Shown here: positions 33,243 through 44,333 of the stretch, one piece after another | Position numbering within the stretch: the stretch's first letter is position 1 | Layout of the letters: every line of letters starts with the position of its first letter | NCBI GenBank assembly: GCA_002803225.1 | Contig: NXFV01000112.1 | Location: 105,157-169,156 of the forward strand | DNA length: 64,000 bases | Source: Gamarada debralockiae | Taxonomy: Eukaryota > Ascomycota > Leotiomycetes > Helotiales > Hyphodiscaceae | Direction of reading: 5' to 3' | The notes under the pieces: model-generated | The model's database searches: none | What the model saw: only the letters and a program-made list of their open reading frames with translations | Told to the model about the DNA's origin: nothing | Translations under genes and position numbers: made by a program

Positions 33243-36200
33243 TCACGAGAAGAAATAGTCGCTGTTCTTGAGTCTAGAGACGTCAAAGCTTCCCTGCAGA
33301 TAAGTCAGTATGTCTAGAAATCGAAGCGGTCGCTGAAGTGAGAGCTTACCTTCTTAGGTACAGGAGGGAACGTCAACGGAAGCCAGACCCACGAATGCCA
33401 GTTGCGCGGAGTATCAGAAGTCCTCTGAAGCAACTCCTTCTCGAAGGTAAACTTCTTTTCCTCGGGCCCACTCTCCTCGCTGACACTGGTGAGTTCGTGG
33501 GAGTTTGCGACAACGTCAGTCTCTGAGCCAGCGTCACCTGCGAGCGGGTCACTCTCAGTGTCCATAACATCCGCTTCAATAATCTCATCGACTTTGGATC
33601 GAGCTTCTCGAGATGATATCTCCCCAAGGGCTGCGCCTTTCAGACCCTCTTCTGGTGCAAGATCGCCCTCCCCAGCCATTTCCTCCCATATGCTTCCAGG
33701 AGTGACCATCTGCTTCCCTTCTTCCACTTCCTTGGGGTCTGATGAGGCAAGAAGCCGCAGCCTTTTACGTTCCAGAAGAAGCTCATTCGTTCTTGAATTT
33801 TTCATGGGCTTCCTCGTACGACGATGATGACTAATTTTGTTGTACACAGATGTTCCAGGACGAAGCTTGGCGAGATACATGTAGCCCTTATACCTGGCTG
33901 CAAATTCAGCTGCCAAGCGCCCGATGACATCGTCGCTGTGGATTCGAACAAATGCATCCCTTAGAACGCCATTCATGGCATCTATATCCGATGCGTGTGT
34001 CCAAAACGAATCATGGACTGCTGCAAACGAGAGACCCATTTCGTCGCATTGCAAAGCAGAGAGGATCATGTGAGTCGCATCTAGGGAATGGACGAAATTC
34101 GGTGGAAACGCTTGAAGTTGCTTCCGTTTGTTGATGGGATCTGATCGATGAGGCTCTGATAGATGAAGATGTTGCATGTTGGTGCGCACCATTTTGGCCT
34201 TTGCAAGTCGGTATGGCTGAACCACAGGCATACGCAAAGGGTTTGTCCAAATGACGCTCGATTTGAACTGATCACCATTTTCAGCTGTGATAGGTCCCGA
34301 CCTATCCTTTGAGCCCTTTGAGCCCTTTGATCCCTGTGGAAGTTCCGACTCCATTCGATCCATTTGCTCTGGAGTAATGCCCATAGATATTCGGCTAGCG
34401 CATTCTGCAAGCCAATATTGAATATCATGAGCACCTTTGAACATGCTGGACAGACCGATGAAGATTTTCTTCGCGATGTATGCCGCGAGAGTGCCAGGGT
34501 TCAACATTGGTTCGTTGGGGAGGTCGTCATATGCTGCTACAAGTTGTTTCCTGACTTGAGCTTTGGCGCCGATGTAGGTTACGCCGTAGACGTTGGTCAT
34601 GACAGTCTGCTTGACAGTCTTCCGAGTGATTCTTCCTTTCAGAATTTGTGCTTCGGTGATTCCTTTCTCCGCGTCCTGAGCTATGCTCTCTTTCACAATA
34701 TCAGCGACGGCCGAGTAAACGTCAGCAGGACGATCGCCGGGTTCAAGATTTACTTGCTTGGCTCCCCATGAATCACCTCCTAGAGCGGCGTAGTGTTGCA
34801 ATCCATTGCAAGTACCATCTTGATGGACTGGTAGCCGGGAAATGAATTTGGTGGGGTCTGGAGATTCGAGTGCATTCTTGAGTTCCATGCAGGCTGCGAG
34901 AGTTTGCCAAGGGTCCTCAGCTTTAAGCCACCACCGGTCTCCTGTCAAAGGCTTTGACGCCGAGTCATATATGGCAGAAAGATTCTTGATGGCGAAGTCC
35001 TCGCGCTCCCTCAAACTTGCCTTATCGAACCCAAAAACATTTGCCAAGTGTATCTTAAGCCATCTGAGACCGGAATCACCAAGTTCCTTGCCTTTTCCAA
35101 ATGTGAGAAGTCCTCTGCAATGATCTGCTCCCATGTGATTGAGGTACGGTGGGACCGGGTAGGCTCGTCCACGAAAATCGACATTATGTGGGAAATAGAA
35201 TACCTCATTCCTTAAAGCTCGTGCAATTTCGAGCTGAAAGTTTTGGAAGCATCGTTGGGAGTGATATCCGCTTCTGGTGTTTTCGATAAGTTTGACTTCT
35301 CTGATCCACCGGCGACGCTCTAATGGATCCTTTGATGATTCCGGCTCGGGCGGTATTTGTAAATTTGGATTCTCTGGTGCGATATTGGCGATTGCTTCTC
35401 CGGAATTCCAAGCTTCAAGCATGACATCGAAAACGGGCTGATTGATCCGCCATGATGTCTTTCCGAGCACATCTAGCCCCCTAAAAGTTTGTTCCATGTC
35501 CCCCTTCCCAATTGCAGCTTCAACGTAGTGCCTCTGGTCCTTGTCGCCGAGCTTGATGCGCATTACCTTTGCAGGATGCGAGATGAAACCGCCTTTATTG
35601 AAATGCGTCCACGGTTCTGGCTCGACCAACATAGGGAGATGCTTTGCTAAAAGAGCGTGAACGGGCTCTCGCTTCATCTGCTTGACCAAAACGGTGTTTG
35701 ATACCACGACACCGACCTTCTTACCCATCTTGTATTGGTGGCTATGGGAAAAGGCGGGTTGCATCTGTGTCATAACCTCCTTCGTTTCTGGGTGTTCCCT
35801 GGCCACGGGAATTTTAGCCGTCTCGATTAGAGCAGACATCAAGAAGGCCCCAATCTTAGCTTTCATCGCCAAAGGCCACTGATTTTCTGAAATTAAGGCG
35901 GCCACCGTATCGCTTTCGGCCTTGGTCGATGCGGCGCCACGAAATCGCATGGCCTTTTTTAGAACCTCGGGGGTCACGCGGCTTTTCCCATCTTTCTTCT
36001 TCCGCCTCCCCCAGAAATTTATCTTGCTATCTTTCTGTACGACTTCGAACAGGGCTTCCTCTTCCACACTAGTTGCAATACTCATAATCGCAGTTGAAAG
36101 CGGTATGCCTTTATCGACACCAAGCGCGCCAAATGCGGACATAACGGCGAGGATAGTCACGGCTGCTAGTTTATCCGCCGGTATTAATCGCAGGAATGGA

Positions 36201-37582
36201 CCGTACAGGCAACGCTCCATGTCTTGGGTCATCTTCCTCTCCTTGAGCTCCGCTTCCTCAACCTTCCATAACTCTTCCTCCAGGGCTTTTTGCAAGGCTT
36301 CCTGCCACCTCCACATCCTGGCACCTAACGATTTCGTTTGCAACGAGGTGTTCAACCCCATCTTCGTCAAATTTGAATTCTCCTCCCTCCAGCGCTCAAC
36401 GGCAGAGCTAACAGCATCTTCTTCCAGCCTACTTTGTATTTCTCGTTTCTCTTCATGGGTAAGATTCTCCATATTAATGGTATCAGCGGCCGAGAAAAGG
36501 GAGAGCGTCTTCTTGAGAGATTTCAGTCCCAGACCTTTTTGCCCTACAGAACGAACAGCCGGAATGGCCGTGTCTGGTCCAGAGAGGGATTGGTCCATCG
36601 TCTCATTCGCATCATCCGCGTAGTCTTCATATTCATCGAGTCCTTCTGCTAGATTGTAGGTCGGGCAGATATGGGTGATTTGATTCAGCTCCTTCGCATT
36701 CAAAATGTCCAGACCCAGCACCTCCAATCCGTGATCACCTCGTACCATATCCATATAACGCTTCACTAGTCGGTCTCTTTGCGCGATATCTTGAGATTGT
36801 AGCGATGCCTTCAGCATGTACGCCACCGTGTCGGCATCGAAATGAATCATTTTCTGCCGAATTTCGAGCTCGAACCATGTGTGTATTGCCTGTGTTGCAG
36901 ACAAGCTAGGCTTCATCATAATCTGCTCGACCGCCGCTCGGAGATATTTGTTGTGAAGTTCCACCATGCCTTGATCATCCACTAGAGTGCCAAGTTTGTG
37001 TATTCGTTTCAGTATAACTCCAGCGCGTTCGATTCTGCCGACATGAAGGCAGGCATCTAAAACAGACAATATCTCATTAACATCACCGCCAACTCCACTG
37101 TTACCGTTTCGATATCGCCGCGGAGCCGTTGCCAAAGATCCACCTAGCATCAGTGGAGATGAATATTCGAAAGGTCGAAGGTTCGATAGGGGCATATCGC
37201 CGTATTTGAATTGGGTATCCGGCTGGCCATCGTTCGAATTCTCAAAGGGAATGTCATCTATGGGCCTGTAGCCAAACGTTGAAGCCAGAGATCGCCCCCG
37301 AGGGAAGCTAGGTGGTGGAGCATCGTCTGCGGGTCTGTACTCGACGCCAACTGCGGTGGCTAAGGACCGTCGAATCGAGGCATTTGCGTTTTCGTTCGAA
37401 TTTCTCCTCCTCCTCCTTGATTCGAGTGCTTGTCGTCGATAATCAGCAGTAATTGACCTGCATTGAGGTCTGTGAGATATGCTGTAAGATGTGGGAAGCC
37501 GTGGGAGGCATGATTGATCGCTGTTGGCTATTTTTCGAATCGCATCCGGACGAGCCTTTCGTCTTGCTGCTCGAACAAGCAT
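33243..37582 (-). CDS. RPO41: mitochondrial DNA-directed RNA polymerase Rpo41
   Basis: Exons 37582-33350 and 33293-33243; the 56-nt intron (GTAAGC to CTGCAG) is placed by the conserved end KGSFDVSRLKNSDYFFS, giving 1427 residues. This single-subunit, phage T7-like polymerase transcribes mitochondrial DNA and makes primers. The N-terminus is basic and Arg/Ser-rich, as expected for a mitochondrial presequence. Catalytic parts are clear: NVDFRGRAYPVPP, the motif A aspartate in HQDGTCNGLQHYAALGGD, the motif B lysine in RKTVKQTVMTNVYGVTYIG, the hydrophobic AFPPNFVHSLDATHM, and the motif C aspartate in HDSFWTHAS. A PPR-like N-terminal extension precedes them. A short Gly-Ser-Lys repeat is inserted in the catalytic half at 34306-34334. 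Length is in the fungal range (1350-1450). No lesions. Confidence 0.96.
34306..34334 (-). repeat. 9-bp tandem repeat inside RPO41
   Basis: The plus strand reads CTTTGAGCC-type units three times, and the minus strand encodes GSKGSKGSKD. It adds a flexible basic stretch within the catalytic half of the polymerase. Confidence 0.7.
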
Positions 37583-38040
37583 ATTGGGGGTATAATGTAC
37601 AAGGATTTTAAAAGAACAATTAAATTAATAAACTACAATGAAGGCAGAAGGAAAGTATTGACACAGACATTCGAATGGAGAGCAAATGTACCTGAAGATC
37701 GTTGTCGCGTGATTGGAGGCATCCAGAAAATTTTAGTTTGGAAAGCTAATAACTAATAAGGCCTTAGTCAGCATATCGCGTTTGGATAGCTTTGTACCCC
37801 TGAAAGCACGAGCATTTTATACTAGGCAAGTGAAGAAGTATTCATCTGAATTAATGCATTTCCAGGTTTTAAATGGCACATTTGACTTCACCAGGATTGC
37901 AGGTATCTCCTCATTGGGGATCATTGATTCTGAAAGTCCCTGTTTGTGCATAATCACGTGACTATACTTTTGTAAGAGCAAAGATATTCCATTTAGAAGC
38001 TCTTTGCCTATGGATCATTCAGTAATTGTAGTCTTCCCCC
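37583..38040. other. intergenic region upstream of RPO41
   Basis: AT-rich, with no recognised gene. It should carry the RPO41 promoter. Confidence 0.4.
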
Positions 38041-39770
38041 TCAAAACTCTTTCCAGTTCTTTGCATTCTCCCAGGCGAATGCCACCTTCAAACACGTTAT
38101 CTCATCCCAGTATTTTCCCGCAACAACCTGCATACTCGCAGGCACTCGGACTTTCTCATCTTCCTTTGCAGCTACGAAGCTAATTGGGAAAGCCAGTGCC
38201 GGATGCCCAGTCTCGTTGGAAGGGCACGTTTTATCCAGTTTTCCTATTGTTTTGCTCATTTTAGTGAGTGCAGAATCTGTTTCCAAAGGCAGGCGATCAG
38301 CTTGAGTGATAGTCGCTGGCATAATGAGTACGTCGAATTCCTTGAGTGCCAAATCGTAGGTTTTAGTTAATTTCCCGCAAAGATTGATAGCCTTTGCGTA
38401 GACATGAGGAAACTTTGCCAGCAGTACTCGCCAGCGAACAGCCCGTTCTCGCTGATAGGACTCATCTGCTCATCGGTCAGTTTGCAGCTTCTAAATGTAA
38501 AGGGAAGCCTACCTTTTCTATCGTCTGAGCTGTACAAGGCAGCATTTTCTCCTACAAATCTGTGAGCATGACTTGTCTACGTCCTGAAACCCGGCCAATT
38601 CTCCCTATTGCTCCTCCATGCATGGCTTGCACCTCTGAAAATGGCCGGAGCTATGGTATGCATAGGCGCTCCAAGCTCCTCAAACACCTTCGCTGCCGCT
38701 TGAAACTTGGCACCGACAACTGGATCCATGATCTTAGATCAGATACCTTCCCTGAGAATTCCAATCCGCAGACTTTGACACCAACATCTTTGGTATCCAG
38801 TAGTCTCTGAGAGTACTTCGGTACTTGATCCCTGAATGAAGTCCCAGCCCGTTGTCTGTCGTCCAAGCCATCTACTGCGGCGATTACTTCCAAAAGAATG
38901 GCATTTTCCATGCAAGTCCGGGTAATGAGGCTCACATAATCGATCATAGCTTCATTGCTCACATCCTGTGTACGGACCAAGCCAGCCATAGCTTTCAATC
39001 TAAACCATGACCACACTGACTGGTGGAATACGAATTGATCCTCCTTGATCAGCGCCCATTCCGATATCAACCTCCCCCTTTCGCTACGAGATTCGCAGTC
39101 CTTGAGCTGCTGCCGCCAGCACTGTAGCCCTTTGCGTATGGGTTATCGACTGGCCAGTCGCAGCTGTGAAAGATGCTGCACTTGTACTGAGGTTCTCGCA
39201 GACTGCTTTGCCGGTAATGGTACCACCAGCTTCCACAATCCGTGATACAATGGTAGTGTCCATCTTGGGAACCCAGCTGGTAAAAGCATCGGTACCAATA
39301 AGGCAAGAAACTCCGGCGACGCAATTGTTATCTTTTATGCACAGCGTCTTGCTTTTCAAAAGGTCAGAGGTTGGCGACTTCTGAGCAAGGTCGAAACGGT
39401 GTACCCAAGCGTTGTCCGAATTGTCAGACTCTGCAGAAAGATATCTTGTCTCCCTCAGCCACAGTTATTTATCACTGAGAAATGGCTTACATGTTTTCTC
39501 AAGGGGTTAAGCTGAAGTCCGGCTCTGGTTGATAGCCTAGAGAGAATTCAGAAACTCCTAAATGATTGAAAAGTTGGTAAATCATACCACCCATCTCTGA
39601 GACAAATTGCATAGCATTGCAGGTAGCTGCCAAGAGCGTAGTATGCTCGGCTTTCTCGTTGTCTTTAAATTCGTGTCCATAATTTTCAGCAATGGCAGCT
39701 AGGTCGTCCTCCCTGACTTTAACACCCTGTATACTGTTTGAGTACAGTTGTGAAGTGGTTGGTTACTTAT
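38041..39770 (-). pseudogene. amidase-signature enzyme, degenerate
   Basis: Pieces of an amidase read in changing frames. About 39735-39600 has VREDDLAAIAENYGH and LLAATCNAMQFVSEMG and ends at a GTATGA donor. 39430-39130 gives KTLCIKDNNCVAG, then IVSRIVEAGGTITGKAVCENLS. The frame then shifts near 39135, and the catalytic motif NPYAKGYSAGGSSS follows in another frame. Next, DIGMGADQGGSIRIPP (with the catalytic serine pattern) precedes a TAG and yet another frame (WLGPYTG). A further fragment near 38900-38750 reads EVIAAVDGLDDRQRAG...KDVGVKV. The C-terminal fragment 38352-38041 has VLIMPATITQ and TGHPALAFPISF. The order agrees with a complete fungal amidase (Ser-Ser-Lys triad family), but no frame encodes a working enzyme. 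No mobile element was seen nearby. Confidence 0.75.
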
Positions 39771-40387
39771 GTCACGGAAAGGAGGGACATTTTCCTATGA
39801 TGAAATGGGATCGGAAGGGGAGTGTAAGAGAGTTGCAAAGAGAATGACAGAATCATTGACATTGTCAATAAAAATAAAAGATATATATCCTTGAAAGCTC
39901 AGGATTTTGTTTGAGGAACAAGTAGGAAAGGGGTTGAAAATACTCATCCCATCTGACTCGCTATCTCCGTAGCTCCTTCATTTCGACACCATTTAAACCA
40001 TAGTGAAGCCGACATCGCCACGCGCAGGAAGCCAAAACAATCTTATCGTATGATGATCTTGAGTAATAATCGGAATGACTTTACTCGTCCGACATGGCAA
40101 TAACGGTGAAAAGGTCTTCAGCGCGTACACACGTGACCGTAGTGTAAAAGCTCAAGGCCACGAGGGCGGCTATTTATGGTATTTGCATGAGTTTGATTGA
40201 TATAGGTAAATTCTCCGTTGCAAGAAGTTTGAAAGGACGCGTAATGATTCCAATGAAGATGTGATTGAGAGAATGGAGTTGTGAGAGTCTTCAGGTGGAT
40301 GTCGGAAATTTTTGGGCCGACTCTCGCGTAACTTTTCCCTGGAGAGAGCTCACGTCGTAACTCTCGAAGGCCTTTTCCTCAGCAAAC
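39771..40387. other. intergenic region upstream of ATP25
   Basis: No gene recognised; presumed promoter of ATP25 on the plus strand. Confidence 0.4.
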
Positions 40388-42616
40388 ATGGTCGTCACTA
40401 GAGCGTTACAAGCGACTGGGTGTGCTAGTTGCCGATTGAATCTCCTGCGGAGTTTCACTGCGATTGCTGGTCTTCCATCTCGACCAATACTCCTCAGTGC
40501 GAGATTTTCATACCCAGACTCAACGCCCCGAATTCGATTCTCATCAAGCACGACACACGATGGCGAGCATAATCGTGAATTCCAGAATCCAAAGATAAAT
40601 GAGGAGCATTACGAAGAGGCTATCGATGAAGAATTGGCAGAAGCGGATGTAGAGAAGGATGGAGGATCATCAGAGTTAGCTGCGGTTCCGTGGTATCTCG
40701 AAGTACACGCTCCTCAAAGAGCGCCACAACCATTGTCAGAAAGACAGCGAATACCAGACCTACCAGAGTCCCCGCCGCCTATTTTGCAACCATTACTTCA
40801 GCAAGTATCGGTCGATTTGGGTCTCGATAGTCTCACGCTGCTCGACCTCCGAAAACTCGATCCTCCTCCCGCGTTAGGTGCCAATTTAATAATGCTCCTT
40901 GGTACTGCACGCAGCGAGAAGCATTTACATGTTTCAGCAGATAGACTATGTCGATGGTTGAGGAGTACATACAAATTACGACCTGATGCAGATGGGTTAC
41001 TTGGAAGGAACGAACTCAAGTTAAAATTGAAAAGAAAATCAAAGAGGGCGAAGCTTTTGGGGAAAACTACTGCTGATAGTGAGGATGATGGTGTTCGGAC
41101 TGGCTGGGTGTGCGTCGATGTTGGTGTTGTGGAGGGCGCAGAGAACTCGAGCGTCTCAGCCGCTGAGCCGGAAGGTTTCGTTGGCTTCGGTCGCAGAACC
41201 GATGGAGTCAGGATCGTTGTACAAATGCTCACAGAGGAAAAGCGTGAGGAAATGGATTTGGAAAAGCTCTGGAGAGGAATCCTTAAACGTGGAGTCCCTT
41301 CTGAAATGGAGGCCTTGGAGGAGGAAATTCCGAGCAGTGAGTCCTCCTCCAGTGCCACGACAGAACACGCACTTATCGATGGACCAATACGAAGACTAGG
41401 GAACGGACCTTCGATAATTTCCCAGTCACGGGGCTTTCACACTTCAGCGCGGCATTTTTTAGAGGAGATACGAGCTGTTGAGACAGAAGACGACTTTACA
41501 CCCCAGAGCTCGGCTGCCACTATCAACACGACAGATAACTCCAGTTTACAAGACATTCAGGAGTTCGTTGCTGTGTCTATTAGGTCAGGCAATTTCAAAG
41601 AAGCTATAACTTATTTGCTCCAGCACCAAAACGATGTCCCTGAGCTGCAGAGCGAAGGATGGAGACGACTTTTGTTAGAGCAGTTACGCGTGTACCTTGA
41701 ACGTACCTCGAAAGACCAGGCGCTTTTGGACTTAGGCAAAAGATCATTCGATCGCGACTCGACGGCCTTTTTGAACTGCTTTTATCAATCTTTGTCTTCC
41801 TCTCCGTCCAAATTTGAGGGAGATATGATGATCTGGTTGCAATGTTATGCCAGAGAGCTTGGACATCCCGGTTACGGCTTCTTTGGCTTGATGGAACTGT
41901 TTGCTGAGTTGCAAATAACTGGGGTGGAGATCTCTACAGAAGCATATCTTCGTCTCCTACGAAGTGCTCTCCGACCAATAACGATTCAAGGAAAATACGA
42001 CAGCCCTCCACGACATATGGTGGAAGGCGCCATGAAAATCCTACAGGCTATGTACGACCGAGGACACAACATTCTCACAGAAGATGTTTTCGTCGCGTTG
42101 CAAGAAGCGACGGCACCAGGGCTACGTTCCGAGACTGAACCGAGCTCAATATACACAAGCTCAACCGATACATTCGATCTTCCCAGCCTACCGATGAGTC
42201 CCATTCAACGTCGAATCCACGTTCTCATGAAATCAATCGATATGCCTACCTTTCGGGCTGAATCGAGACTTCGACTGCTGGATTTGTATTCGAGGCACAA
42301 TCATTGGGTTGAATTCTGGGATGTTTGGAAGCTTACCCTTCGTCAAGGAGAACCTCAAACTGCTCCTCTGTACGCATTTATGTTCAGCAGAATCGCCGAG
42401 ACGCAACATCAGAAGGCGTGCATCAATGTTCTTCGAACCTGGCTCCCAGATGTTGAGCGAGAAGCACCGCCTGTGCGGCTTGAAGGGGAAGTTGCACAAG
42501 CTGTGAAGGCTTGCTTGTTAGTCGCCGATCCATTTGTCGAACGCGACGCTGTTGATCCGAAGTCAAAGGGAGAATGGATATCTATGTGGCGAAAATGTAC
42601 AGGATTGGAATACTGA
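40388..42616 (+). CDS. ATP25: ATPase synthesis protein 25, mitochondrial
   Basis: A single exon encodes 742 residues. The N-terminus is basic with a leucine-rich, presequence-like start (MVVTRALQATG...LLRSFTAI). Residues about 95-300 form the RsfS/DUF143-like half, with VPWYLEVHAP, LDSLTLLDLRKLDPPPALG, LIMLLGTARSEKHLHVSADRLCRWLRS and GWVCVDVGVV. The C-terminal half (from about residue 350) is helical. Yeast Atp25 is split in the mitochondrion: the C-terminal M domain stabilises the OLI1/ATP9 mRNA and the N-terminal part helps assemble the Atp9 ring. Length is in the usual range of fungal Atp25. An acidic low-complexity linker is seen at about residues 55-90. No lesions. Confidence 0.93.
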   Translation: MVVTRALQATGCASCRLNLLRSFTAIAGLPSRPILLSARFSYPDSTPRIRFSSSTTHDGEHNREFQNPKINEEHYEEAIDEELAEADVEKDGGSSELAAVPWYLEVHAPQRAPQPLSERQRIPDLPESPPPILQPLLQQVSVDLGLDSLTLLDLRKLDPPPALGANLIMLLGTARSEKHLHVSADRLCRWLRSTYKLRPDADGLLGRNELKLKLKRKSKRAKLLGKTTADSEDDGVRTGWVCVDVGVVEGAENSSVSAAEPEGFVGFGRRTDGVRIVVQMLTEEKREEMDLEKLWRGILKRGVPSEMEALEEEIPSSESSSSATTEHALIDGPIRRLGNGPSIISQSRGFHTSARHFLEEIRAVETEDDFTPQSSAATINTTDNSSLQDIQEFVAVSIRSGNFKEAITYLLQHQNDVPELQSEGWRRLLLEQLRVYLERTSKDQALLDLGKRSFDRDSTAFLNCFYQSLSSSPSKFEGDMMIWLQCYARELGHPGYGFFGLMELFAELQITGVEISTEAYLRLLRSALRPITIQGKYDSPPRHMVEGAMKILQAMYDRGHNILTEDVFVALQEATAPGLRSETEPSSIYTSSTDTFDLPSLPMSPIQRRIHVLMKSIDMPTFRAESRLRLLDLYSRHNHWVEFWDVWKLTLRQGEPQTAPLYAFMFSRIAETQHQKACINVLRTWLPDVEREAPPVRLEGEVAQAVKACLLVADPFVERDAVDPKSKGEWISMWRKCTGLEY

Positions 42617-43138
42617 ATGAGACGAGTTGTATGATATGAGTTGTAAGATGGTTGTACGAGTACATGACCAATATAAAAGGCATGGATGGGCCGCCATCTC
42701 CATGAGTCACAAAACCGTTCTCTGCACCCTGGATTTGCATCACTGTAAGGACACTGAGGAAACATGAGGACTTCTTGCTTCGATATTGTTGCGCACAAAT
42801 AGTTCTAACGCACAGGCGCACAGAAGCGTTCGTGACGTCTCACAAGGATTTAAATCCCCAGATCAGCTGAAATCCTCCACATGGTTCATCAAATGGCACG
42901 TTCCAGATGATTGGTCGCATACGCCAGTCTTGGCGTTTTGCTGCACGGAGGTGTTTGATCGTCGTGACAACAGCTAGCCAATCAAGGAATGCCTTGTTTC
43001 GAAGGTCGCGACCTCCATTTAAACCTTATATTTACTTCCTTTGTTTTCTGTTCCTCTTCTATATAATCGCACCTCTGTACAGTACCTCTATATTCACATT
43101 CGGAACTGAGGCGATTTGTAAAAATCTCAAGCTACAAC
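42617..43138. other. intergenic region upstream of the nuclease
   Basis: No gene recognised. TATATA-like and CT-rich sequence lies close to the nuclease start (about 43030-43090). Confidence 0.4.
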
Positions 43139-44333
43139 ATGAAGTTCCTCAGCCTCGCGCCTGCTCTTGTCCTCTTATCTTCAGCTCATGATGTGTATGC
43201 ATGGGGTACTGTAAGTAGTCTCTGAATTATAAACATTTTTTGATTCGGAAGCATTCACCAGAGAATTATGTCTATTAAAATATCCTTAATCTCAAAATTC
43301 AACAGTACTGACATCCCAACCGCTCGGTCACGAGACGGTAGCCTACATCGCAACCAACTTTGTCGCATCCGAAACCAAGAGCTTCTTCCAAGGCATCCTC
43401 CACAACAAGACAACTTCCTACTTAGCAGGTGTGGCTACATGGGCCGATTCCTTCCGATACACATCTGCTGGGCGCTTTTCAGCGCCATTCCACTTCATTG
43501 ATGCACAGGATAGCCCACCTAGATCTTGTGGAGTGAAGTTCTCCAGAGATTGCGGCGAGGAGGGTTGTGTGATCTCTGCCATTCAGAACTATGTATAATC
43601 ATTCATCCGATGTGAGCGAACGTGAGGCTGATATGGCGGTAGACGAGCCAAATCCTGAACACGGATTTGAGTGCGAATGATCGGTATATTGCTGCTAAAG
43701 TATGAACTCCCACCTCAATCTACGTTTGGACACACTGCTTACTAGATCAACAGTTCATAGTCCACGTAAGTTCTCCTCCCCAAATCACCTGACCCATCTC
43801 ATCCCCTCAGTTTCTAGGCGACATCCACCAACCCCTGCACGACGAAAACCTTGACATAGGTGGTAATAGCGTAGCCGTAATATTCGAGGGCGTGAAAACG
43901 AACCTACACCATATCTGGGACACCAACATGCCCGAGAAACTCATCGGCGGCTACTCCATGGCCGATGCAGAGCAATGGGCGGCTACCCTCTCTACCTCCA
44001 TCACATCCGGCATATATAAGTCCCAGGCGGAAAGTTGGTTGAAAGGTATGGATTTGAGCGATCCTCTCACGACGGCTTTGGCGTGGGCGGAAGAGGCCAA
44101 TGCGTTTGTTTGTACCACTGTGATGCCGGATGGAGTCGATGCGCTTGAGAATCAGGAGTTGAGTGGGGATTATTATGACAGTTGTGTGCCGGTTATTCAG
44201 TTGCAGATTGCGAGGGCGGGTTATAGGTATGTTTCCCTCATTGCTAAGTGGGGAGAAGATGAGCTAATGTCGGGCCTACAGGCTTGCAAGATGGTTGGAT
44301 TTGATTGCGGCGGACGATAAGACGGAGCTGTAG
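43139..44333 (+). CDS. S1/P1-type secreted nuclease with a non-canonical first acceptor
   Basis: Six exons: 43139-43210, 43323-43592, 43643-43699, 43754-43765, 43811-44226 and 44282-44333, giving 292 residues, the size of S1 and P1 nucleases. A signal peptide (MKFLSLAPALVLLSS...VYA) precedes the mature N-terminal Trp. All zinc ligands are visible: W-G-T, LGHE, TWADS, PFHFID, IVHFLGDIHQPLH and NLHHIWD. Exon 4 is only 12 nt (FIVH). The family-consistent join WGT-LGHET would need intron 1 to end at 43322, where the DNA reads CCAACCG, not CCAACAG, behind a good TACTGAC branch point. Using the AG at 43305 with a GTACTG donor at 43206 keeps frame but adds five residues beside the zinc-binding Trp. 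The enzyme degrades single-stranded DNA and RNA. Function of this copy may be lost. Confidence 0.82.

Noticed and set aside
35922..36623. 233-codon plus-strand open frame inside RPO41
   Set aside because: It lies antisense to clearly conserved RPO41 coding sequence and has no domain; long antisense frames are common over GC-balanced exons.
40798..41358. 186-codon minus-strand frame inside ATP25
   Set aside because: Antisense to the conserved RsfS-like part of ATP25; Ser-rich composition is the expected shadow.
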